From positions 1 through 44,194 of the forward strand of contig JAFRSO010000046.1 of assembly GCA_017427545.1 (NCBI GenBank): DNA of 44,194 nucleotides, given 5' to 3'. Made by a program: the position numbers and the translations under genes. The DNA comes from Selenomonadaceae bacterium. Lineage in GTDB: Bacteria; Bacillota; Negativicutes; Selenomonadales; Selenomonadaceae. Of this stretch, positions 32,717 through 41,600 are shown one piece after another (the stretch's first letter is position 1; each line of letters begins with the position of its first letter). The notes beneath the pieces are model-generated. The model ran no database searches and had not been told where the DNA came from. It saw nothing but the letters and a program-made list of their open reading frames with translations.

Positions 32717-33868
32717 ATGAAAACATTAATTAACGGAAGATTGATTCTGCCCGATTCAAGCGGCGACTTCAAAGTTTTTTCGGGCAAGGCTATCAACTTC
32801 GACGAGAAAATAATTTCAATCGGCGAACCTTTGGAAGGTTCCGAACTCATCGACGCGGAAAATAATTTCATTGCGCCGGGATTCATTAATATTCACATTC
32901 ACGGGGCGGCGGGTGTCGATACAATGGACGAAGATATTGACGCCCTGAAAACTTTTGCGGAGTTCATGCCCACTTGCGGTGTAACGAGTTTTTTGCCGAC
33001 GACTATGACCATGCCGCTGGACAAAATTTATCGGGCACTTGAGCGGATTAGTATCGGGAAAAATTTTTCTCACGGCGCAAGAATTCTCGGTGCTCACGTC
33101 GAAGGGCCTTTCATCAGCAGAAAATTCAAGGGCGCGCAGGCTGAAGAAAATATCTTGCCCGCCGATTTTGAGCTGATTAAAAATTTTGCCGACGTGATTA
33201 AAATCATCACCGTTGCCCCGGAAGAAATAATGAGTAATGCGCAATGCGTAATGCGTAATGAAAATTTTTTCGCCCGTTGCCGCGCAGAAAATATCATCGT
33301 CTCAATCGGTCACAGTGCCGCAACCTATGAACTTGCTATGGCGGCCATTGCTCGCGGGGCTAATCATATCACGCACCTTTTCAACGCCCAAACAGGTTTT
33401 CATCACAGGAAACCCGGTATCGTCGGGGCGGCTCTCGATTCAAATGCAACCGTCGAACTCATAACCGATAATGTCCACGTCCATCCCGCCGCTCAAAGAC
33501 TTGTCGCCAAAGTCAAGCCGCGCAGTGAAATTATTTTGATTACTGATTCGCTTAGGGCTTGCGGAATTGGTGACGGTGTCAGCGAATTGGGCGGACAAAA
33601 AGTTTTCGTCAAGGGAAATTTGGCAACTCTTGAGGACGGTACGATTGTCGGCAGTGTCGCCAAAATGAATGAGGTCTTAAGGATTTTCTGCGAGAACACG
33701 GGCTTTGACATTGCCTCCGGCGTCGAACTCGTCACGAAAAATCCTGCCGTTGAGCTGAATATTTTCGACCGGCTCGGAAGTCTCGAAGTCAGCAAGGCGG
33801 CTGATATTACTATCTTCGACGACGACTTCAACATCAGAAAAACTTTTGTGCGCGGCCGGGAAAATTAA
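32717..33868 (+). CDS. nagA: N-acetylglucosamine-6-phosphate deacetylase
   Basis: Removes acetate from GlcNAc-6-P in amino-sugar use and wall recycling. The 383 residues have FINIHIHGAAGVDTMD, GAHVEGPFIS, VSIGHSAATYELA, ITHLFNAQTGFHHRKPGIVG and LITDSLRACG, which carry the metal and substrate residues. Residues about 173-181 (S-N-A-Q-C-V-M-R-N) are encoded by an in-frame GCATT-type repeat, probably in a surface loop. No Shine-Dalgarno precedes the ATG; the nearest GGAG copies are about 30-50 bases away in the palindrome arm. nagB is not present. A terminator follows. Confidence 0.94.
   Translation: MKTLINGRLILPDSSGDFKVFSGKAINFDEKIISIGEPLEGSELIDAENNFIAPGFINIHIHGAAGVDTMDEDIDALKTFAEFMPTCGVTSFLPTTMTMPLDKIYRALERISIGKNFSHGARILGAHVEGPFISRKFKGAQAEENILPADFELIKNFADVIKIITVAPEEIMSNAQCVMRNENFFARCRAENIIVSIGHSAATYELAMAAIARGANHITHLFNAQTGFHHRKPGIVGAALDSNATVELITDNVHVHPAAQRLVAKVKPRSEIILITDSLRACGIGDGVSELGGQKVFVKGNLATLEDGTIVGSVAKMNEVLRIFCENTGFDIASGVELVTKNPAVELNIFDRLGSLEVSKAADITIFDDDFNIRKTFVRGREN
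33232..33260 (+). repeat. GCATT-type repeat inserted in frame in nagA
   Basis: GAGTAATGCGCAATGCGTAA and onward (inverse of the GCATTACGC unit), three units, frame preserved. It gives nearly the same peptide (N-A-Q-C-V-M-R-N) as the insertion in the StiP-like gene. Confidence 0.85.
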
Positions 33869-33891
33869 CAGGATTTTTTTTAAGCAAATTG

Positions 33892-33930
33892 AATTATCCT
33901 CATTAACAGCAGGATAGTTCTTTATTTTTT
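33892..33930 (+). terminator. Rho-independent terminator after nagA
   Basis: AATTATCCT pairs with AGGATAGTT (9 bases, one G-T pair) across CATTAACAGC, followed by CTTTATTTTTT. Confidence 0.75.
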
Positions 33931-33943
33931 CAGCAAAGGCGTT

Positions 33944-33972
33944 TATAATAAGCTAAGCTTTGCAAATATAAT
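33944..33972 (+). promoter_or_regulatory. Promoter region of the decarboxylase delta/beta genes
   Basis: Two TATAAT hexamers, at 33944-33949 and 33967-33972. The first has a weak -35 (TTTATT, 33921-33926, 17-base spacer). GAGGTGA lies 9 bases before the start codon of the next gene. Confidence 0.45.
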
Positions 33973-33989
33973 CGAGGTGATTTTTTTCT

Positions 33990-34355
33990 ATGGAACATTC
34001 TCCGGTAACGACCAACCCGTTGATTATCATGCTGATAAACATGACGGTCGTTTTCATTGTGCTGGTGGCACTGATTTACTTAATCAAGCTGATTCACTTC
34101 CTTGACCCCACTAAGGAAAAACCTAAACCTGAACAGGTTGAGGTTGATGAACCGCTCGTGGCAGTCAAATCAACTTCAGCACCGCCACCTGAACCCGTCG
34201 TCGAAGAGGGCATTAATCCCGAAGTCATTGCGGCTATCTCGGCGGCTATCGCAGCTTACGGCTTTTCGGGGCAAGTCAAAGCAGTGCATATCCTCAATCA
34301 TGAGGGCACGCCGTGGAGAGCCTCCGCCAAATTCAACACATTGCAACGTAAATAA
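33990..34355 (+). CDS. mmdD: Na+-pumping decarboxylase small subunit (OadG/MmdD-like)
   Basis: The 121-residue protein has one N-terminal membrane helix (about 11-33, IIMLINMTVVFIVLVALIYL). A Pro/Glu/Val-rich linker (about 45-72, with APPPEPVVEEG) and a small C-terminal domain (INPEVIAAISAAIAAYG) follow. This arrangement is that of the gamma/delta subunit that anchors sodium-pumping decarboxylases such as methylmalonyl-CoA decarboxylase of Veillonella. It is 14 bases upstream of the beta subunit. The carboxyltransferase and biotin-carrier genes are not in the window, so the substrate (methylmalonyl-CoA, oxaloacetate or glutaconyl-CoA) is inferred from lineage. Confidence 0.8.
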   Translation: MEHSPVTTNPLIIMLINMTVVFIVLVALIYLIKLIHFLDPTKEKPKPEQVEVDEPLVAVKSTSAPPPEPVVEEGINPEVIAAISAAIAAYGFSGQVKAVHILNHEGTPWRASAKFNTLQRK

Positions 34356-34369
34356 AGGAGTGATATTTT

Positions 34370-35503
34370 TTGGAAGCTTTAAACGCGTTTTCAGTGTCGC
34401 TCCAAGCTGTGTGGAATGACAGCGGCTTTTCGGCGTTCACTATGGGCAACGGTATCATGATTCTTGTCGGACTAGTACTGATTTATATGGCGTTCGTCAA
34501 GGAATTTGAACCGCTGTTGCTCGGCCCGATTGCATTTGGTTGTATTCTCGCCAACTTCCCCAATACCGGCTTTTTCGGCGAAGAAATGAACGTCATGAAG
34601 GCTATCAATTACGGCATCACCTATGAAATTTTCCCGCCACTAATCTTTCTCGGTATCGGCGCAATGACTGACTTCAGCCCACTGCTTGCAAGACCGTCGA
34701 CATTACTTTTGGGCGCGGCAGCTCAAATCGGCGTATTCGTCGCACTCGGCGGAGCTATGCTTGTCGGCTTTGATGTTCACGAGGCGGCCGCTATCGGTAT
34801 CATCGGCGGCGCGGACGGTCCCACGTCAATTTATCTGTCCACGAAACTCGCCCCGCATTTACTCGGAGCTATCGCGGTCGCGGCGTATTCCTACATGTCA
34901 CTTGTACCGCTGATTCAACCGCCGATTATGAAACTCATGACTACGCAAAAAGAACGTGAAATCGTCATGCAAGATCTGCGCAGAGTCACGAAGTTTGAAC
35001 TTATCGTCTTCCCGATTGTCTCGACGATTTTTATCAGTTTACTGCTCCCGCCAATCGCGGCACTTCTCGGCTGCTTAATGCTGGGCAATCTCTTCCGTGA
35101 ATCGGGCGTCACCGACCGTTTGAGTGACACTGCACAAAATGCACTTATCAACATCGTTACGATTTTCCTTGGCACCGGTACCGGTATGACTATGAGCGCG
35201 GAAAGTTTCTTGCGGGCTGATACTCTTCTGATTATCGGTCTCGGATTGGTAGCGTTCATGGGCGGTACTGCAGGCGGCTTGATTTTTGGCAAGATTATGT
35301 GCAAATTCACGGGCGGCGCAATTAATCCCTTAATCGGTTCGGCAGGCGTTTCAGCTGTACCTATGGCGGCGCGTGTCAGTCAACTCGTCGGCATGAAAGC
35401 TAAGCCCGGCAACTATCTCCTTATGCACGCAATGGGGCCGAATGTCGCAGGCGTTATCGGTACTGCTGTTGCGGCGGGCACCATGCTTGCCATGTTGAAG
35501 TAA
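34370..35503 (+). CDS. mmdB: Na+-translocating decarboxylase beta subunit (OadB/MmdB/GcdB family)
   Basis: The membrane subunit decarboxylates carboxybiotin and pumps Na+ outward. The 377 residues have many helices and the family core IIGGADGPTSIYLSTKLAP, holding the essential Asp. They also show SLVPLIQPPIMKLMTT, LGNLFRESGVTDRLSDTAQN and the symmetric C-terminal GSAGVSAVPMAARVSQLVG, whose GXSXXX motif supplies sodium-site residues. The start is TTG, 9 bases after AAGGAGTGA. The following stem-loop ends the unit. Confidence 0.93.
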   Translation: MEALNAFSVSLQAVWNDSGFSAFTMGNGIMILVGLVLIYMAFVKEFEPLLLGPIAFGCILANFPNTGFFGEEMNVMKAINYGITYEIFPPLIFLGIGAMTDFSPLLARPSTLLLGAAAQIGVFVALGGAMLVGFDVHEAAAIGIIGGADGPTSIYLSTKLAPHLLGAIAVAAYSYMSLVPLIQPPIMKLMTTQKEREIVMQDLRRVTKFELIVFPIVSTIFISLLLPPIAALLGCLMLGNLFRESGVTDRLSDTAQNALINIVTIFLGTGTGMTMSAESFLRADTLLIIGLGLVAFMGGTAGGLIFGKIMCKFTGGAINPLIGSAGVSAVPMAARVSQLVGMKAKPGNYLLMHAMGPNVAGVIGTAVAAGTMLAMLK

Positions 35504-35517
35504 GAATTATTAAGTAA

Positions 35518-35557
35518 GGATTAGGGGAAGGTTTTTTGCTTATCCCTAATCCTTTTT
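35518..35557 (+). terminator. Terminator after the decarboxylase beta subunit
   Basis: GGATTAGGG pairs with CCCTAATCC (9 bases) across a 17-base loop, followed by TTTTTC. The stem uses the same words as the mosaic palindromes, so this may be a palindrome that became a terminator, or the reverse. Confidence 0.65.
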
Positions 35558-35569
35558 CTTACGATAGAA

Positions 35570-35630
35570 ATTAGTAGTTAGGTATTAGGTTTTAAAACTC
35601 CTAACTCCTACCCCCTAACTCCTAACTAAC
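35570..35630. repeat. Mosaic palindrome, TTAGTAG/TTAGGTA family
   Basis: Left arm TTAGTAGTTAGGTATTAGGT, loop TTTAAAA, right arm CTCCTAACTCCTACCCCCTA and onward. It ends a few bases before the GGAAAGGAG of the right-hand giant gene. Confidence 0.8.
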
Positions 35631-35650
35631 GGAAAGGAGACCGATTAACC

Positions 35651-38600
35651 ATGAAAGATTTCACCTTCGATTTACAGCTCTTCAGCGGCGACGATACCAC
35701 CATAGAAATAACTGCCTCTACTCCTCGTACATTCACTGAAGCCGACACATACACTATCCAAATCGGCGAGAAAACTTACGAAATAACTTGCACTGAAGGA
35801 ACGACCATTTCAACCAACTCTTCAGGCGACGTTATCATTGACGGCGGCAATGTCTCTTCGACGAGCACTGATATTCCTTTCGCACTAAAAAGCGGCGGCA
35901 CGGGCACTTTTACATTCGGCGGGACAAATGCTGCTCGAACTTTCAAGATTGATGATAAAACTTACACCATAACTTTAAATTCCGGCTCAACGACAATCTC
36001 CACCAATGATGACGGTGATGTTGTAGTTGACGGCGGCAATATTAAATCTGTTCGTAGCGACGGTAAACACGTCCAATTCACTTTGAATAGCGGCACTTAT
36101 ACCACCAATACAACAGAAGCTAAAAATGCATCCATTGATGATTCGATTATTTATCTCGGCGACGCGACCAATAAAGTTAAGTTTGACGCCAATTTTAAAC
36201 TGAATAACTCTGATAGTTATTATCCCGCCGGCACTACTAAGGTGACCGTAACTAAAAATATTTCAAGTGAATCGACTTCCTATGGAGTTACGGTATTAAC
36301 AAACCTTTCTGCAGGGCAAACCACTCATTCTAGAACTAAAATAGGGAACGGTGAATATTGTTATACAGGTAAAAGTAATGGGAAAACTTTTAGTTTGACG
36401 CTGGATTCGGAAGGCTATACATATTTTAATTTCACCGGTCAAGCTCCCAATGGTTATAAATCATTATTGGCGTCTGCTAAAGTAAAGGACTTTATATTTT
36501 ATTTCGGAACTTTCTTTGTTCCTACCGGCAGTTCGCTAATTGCTTTTCAGTATAAAGATAACGACCTTTATCTGTCTAATTTAAGTTACGGAAATAACTT
36601 TGCAACAAGCAACGAATACGAAGTAAATAATTATGATCTTACTTATACCGTGGGCGACGGTATAGTTATGGCACAGAAGACCGGCTCTGATGTAGTTAAA
36701 TATTGGAGCACGCCCGGTTATTATAATGAGGAAGTTTTTGACGCAAGTACCTATGTGCTTTGGAGTGATTTGAATTACGATAACTCTTCAGCAAATTTAT
36801 CTTCGCTTTTATCAGCCACGGACGGAACTCTGACAATCAAGCAAGACGTGCTCAACTCCATGAAGAAGCAAGAGCAGGACGCGATGTTTATCGTCAAGGA
36901 TGCTAAAAAGATTATAGATACTGGCGAAGAGTTCAATGTAGAGACCATTCAGAAAAAAACTTACGGCACATTGACGCGCACTTCTGATACCTCTTGCGAA
37001 GTCAAATATTCCGATAACCAGTTGGCGTTGACGGGCATTGAAATTGAGGACGGCTTGACGGTTAAAATCGCCTCCCATTTCACAGGTATTCCCATTAAAT
37101 ATACTGCAAGTTCAGTTGAATCGAATTTTACCAACCTAGACAGCGATAACTCTTACACCGTATTAAGTCTTGCGGGCGGGGCAATCTCTATCGGCGGGTC
37201 AACGAATATAGCTTTGGACGTAGGCTCTATCCGCACTAACCAGGAAGCTCAAACTATCGCCGCGGGAACTTACTCGGTTTCGGGCTACAACTACACCGGC
37301 TTATATGATGACGGCATAACCGTTTACAAGTCCGGTGATGAGGCGTATGTAGGCGATGTTGAGAGCTTGGAGGCTTTCACCGTCGGCGACAAATCTTATC
37401 GGAAAACTTCTTTCGGATTGTTGGAGACGAGCAAGGATTCCGAACCGCCTTACGGCAATATTTATAAGGTATTTAACAGCTCCGTCAGCGGCGATATTAT
37501 TCAGGAAACCGACAAGGCCATTGCCATAAAACTCTCCGCGCTGGATGATGAGAATAAGAAATATCGCATTATCGTCCCGCAAGAATCAGTATCCTCGTCA
37601 GGAACTGATACTATTAAGGTTCTCGAAATCGGCGGCACAAATACCATTAATTCCGCCGTCTTTGACAGTGAGACCAATCCGCAATACGCCTTTGCCCAGC
37701 TTGATACCATTGCAACCGGCGGCTACATTTTGAATACCGTTGAGACTTCGGGCACATTAAGTGACGCGGTAGATTTAATTTCACTGTCCAGCGGCGCAAA
37801 TTCTACGTCAATCCATTCTGCCCTAACCAGCGGCGTGCAAATTTACACCTCAACCGCCAAATCCACGGGCAATTATGCAAAGTTCCAAGTCACTGCTACC
37901 AATGCCGATTATGTTGTCGTAAGCAGTGACACTAACAGAACTCCCACAATCAGCGGCGCAAGTAAGATTACGTTGCTTGACGGTACTATTGCTCCGTCGA
38001 CAGGATTAAAGATAGCAGTCGGCAGCAATGAATTTTCTTTCACTTCCTCCACCGCCACTACCGGTAAACTTGCCGTTGCATATGATGAAACAACTGATAC
38101 CGCAACTGTTACCGCTTATCTCGGCGACAAATTCACTCTCTACGAAAAAGATTTCTCCGTTACTGCGGGCGATCACATTACATTTGCTTTGAGCGGCTCC
38201 GAACTGACAATCAGCGACTTGAATTCGGGCGACGCCTTCACTTACAACGGCTACACTTACACCGTCGGCAGTTCAAGTTTCGTCCGCGAGAAAGGCTCTA
38301 CAATCGGCCTTTGGAGTAAGGATTCGCGAACCGTTGAATCGGTGACGTTCACTGATATGACGACGGAAAGTAACTGGGATTCTTTAGTGACGATTTCTTC
38401 TGCGACGGAAGATTTAACCGTTCCGCCGGCAGGTTTTGAAAGCTCTATCCGCAGTGCGATTATTATCAGCAAAAATGATGACACTTACGGCTCAACTTAC
38501 GGGCAAATTCAACTTAAGGATAACGGCGTCTACACTCTGACTAAAACTACTTCAGACCTCGGCACCCTGCAAAGTATCATTATCCCCGGCTCAAGCACTT

Positions 38601-41600
38601 CACTATCTTTGGGCAGCAGTGATTTCACCGGGGCGACTTATACTGCCAACGGCTCAACTTTCAAGCTTGAAGATGATTCGACCGCGGGCTATCAAGTCAC
38701 ATTAAGCGGCGGATTGGCGGGAGTTGACGGGGTTTCTAAGGCGACCTTGACGGCTGGTTCGTTGCACGCGGCTGATTCCGTTACGACCTATTACGTCAAC
38801 AGCAAGGCGGTTAATTCAGCGGATGAAGTTGTGCTCATTGCGACAGGTACCGGCTCAATTTCAAGCGTCGGCGTCGGGGAAAATTTCTCTATCAACAGCA
38901 CACCTTACACGCTGACGAAAGTCGGATTCATGAAAAGCGATTCCCTTCTGCGCGGCAATAATACTCCTGACCAAAATATCAACACGTTCAATTTGGCTGA
39001 TGAAAACGGCGATTGGGTAAGTTTGGCGGCGGCAAGTAATGTGACGATTAATTCTGCAAGCCCCGAACTGTTCATAGTCAACGACACGTCTAACCCCTCA
39101 AGCATTTATGCTGAACTTTCGACGACTACGGGCGGCTATAGCCTCACCCATAATACTACGTGGAATACTGCCAATAAAATCACAATCGATACTACGACCG
39201 TTACTTTATCGAGCGGCTTCAAAGGTGCAAGCATAAGCGGCAGTCAATCGGGAGCTAATTTTGTCGTCGGCAATTTGAGCGGCACAATCTTTACCGTCAC
39301 AGATAACGATGCCATTAGCGGCGGACTAAGCTTGAGCGGCTTGCAAAATATTACGTTGAGTAGCGGACTTGTAGCCCCGTCAAGTCTTAAAACTATCGTG
39401 GCGGGCAGTGGCAATCAAACCATTTCAAACGCACAAGATATTTCTGTCAGCGTCAACGGTTCGGCTATCACATTCGGCGATTTGAACAAGGGCGAAACTT
39501 TCACTGTCGGCGATACCGCTTACAGCTTGAAAACGGGTTTGGGCTTGCTCACGGAAGATAAATATTGGAAAGCCAATCCCGATCCGCTTGATAATAATGC
39601 AACCGTTACACTCGCCGAACTCAACAACGCTTCAAACTGGTACAATATCGCGGCTGTCGACAGTGCCAAAAATCTAAGCGTGCCTTCAGCGACGAGCAGT
39701 ACAACTTGGATTGTCATGAGCAACGACCGCAATACCCGTTACGGTTCAATCACGGGAAGCGATTCAAGTTATACGCTAACCAAAGGTTCTGATGATACCG
39801 CGTGGAACTCTGCTAACACTATCATCATTGACGACAAGACGGTTACAATTTCAAATGCGTTTGAGGGCGCGTCAATTAAGGGCGTCAAATCTTCGGCAAC
39901 ATTCACTGTCGATGATTCTAACGCTACTTACGTTGTGACTGATTCGGCGGCGGCAAGTATCACCGGGGCTAATACCATCAATCAATCGGCGGGCACTATC
40001 GCGCTATTTGATTCCGCGCAGACAATCAACGCAAACTCCAAGGCGATTCACAATGTCAGCGGGTTGATTAATGTATCCGTGACGAGCAGTGAAATTACAT
40101 TCGGGGATTTGGATAGCGGCGAAAGTTTCAATGTCGGTGATGTGACTTACACCCTGCGCGATTTGGGAAGATTTCAGCGCAGTGACGGTAAACTTTGGAG
40201 CGGTGACGCGATTGAAGGTTCAATCACGGCAAGTGCGCTGAATACCGATTCAAATTGGTACACGTTGATAGCGGCTCCGAGTGGCAAGCTTGAAATTACG
40301 TCAAGCGTGACGGTTCCCGCGTATATCGTCGACAACATAAACAATCCCACGAAGATTTACGGGACGTTGACTAAATCGGGCGACACTTACACGCTGACTA
40401 AAGACAGTGCGGCTACCGATGCGTTGAGTTCGATAACCTTAAACACGGACGCTCAACCCGTGACGTTCAGCAGTGACTATGCAAATATCCCAATGACGGC
40501 GGGGGAAAATCAATTCACGGTAACCGAGGCTACGGGCAATTTCACGGTCACTTATTCGACGGTACCGAGTGTAAGTACCGCGGCTACAGCATTGACATTG
40601 ACGACGGGCAGTTTAACGGGCAATCCCAATCAGACAATCACGGCAAATTCAATACCAATCGTCGTGGGCAATAACAGCAATGTCAACGTCACATACTCAA
40701 CCGCGGCGGGAGTTACGGTTGATGACTTGTCGGCGGGCGAAAGTGTCACGATTAACGGGACGACTTACGCAATGACGACCGGTTCCCTAAGCGTCAACGT
40801 CAAGGGCAGCGGCACTTCTTCCGAGACGACCGTTAAGGGCATAACCAAAGATGATGAGTTCAAAATCGGCTCCGTGAAATATATTTACACGACGGCCGGT
40901 TTGGGCAAGACTGATGAGAATAAGACGACAATAAGTTATATCATCAAGCAGGATGTTGCGTTCACTGAAGGTGATTTGACTTTAGATGTCCTTCAAGCGA
41001 CTGATGAGGCTACGTGGCTGGCAGTGTCACAAGTCACTAATGGCAATGTGGTAATCAACAGCGACTTGGAAAAATCGGTTATTCTGATAAATTCGCTGAC
41101 GGCTCCGACAATCAACTATGGTCAAGCAGTGCGAGAAAGTGAAGGGGTTTACACACTCACTGAATATGACACGAGCACTAATCCCGAACTCAATACAATC
41201 AAGCAGGAGTTGCCGAGTAAAATCACGGTTGACGGAGTATCGGTGACGATTGATGACAACTTCAAGGCGATTCCGATAACTGCGACCAATGCCACGGGGA
41301 TAATCGTAAATGACAGTGACGGTATCCGCCGAACGATAACGGGTACGATTAACCAATTTGTGGGTTCGACGATGAATTTCACGCCCGCAAGTGGTGATAA
41401 CTTCACAATCAACGGCACTGAATATGAGATGGGCGCGAGTGCTGTCGGGCTGATTAATGTTACTGACAGCGATATTTGGACGGACGCCACCACTACTGAA
41501 TTTGTCCTGCCGAGTAGTAGCGGTAATTGGACGAATATGCTTCGGGCTAATGAGAGTAATATTCTGGACTTGAGCGCGCAGGCTCCCACGAATGGTGATA

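Noticed and set aside
1253..35630. Mosaic palindromes as ordinary Rho-independent terminators
   Set aside because: Most lack a T-run after the stem, many lie upstream of ribosome sites inside apparent operons, and some are within genes. Only 35518-35557 qualifies as a terminator.
35651..35700. Phage capsid start, because N-L-Q-L-F near the N-terminus occurs in some phage coat proteins
   Set aside because: No other phage gene is in the window, the bodies behind the tag are surface-type repeats, and the same tag occurs on an RTX protein.
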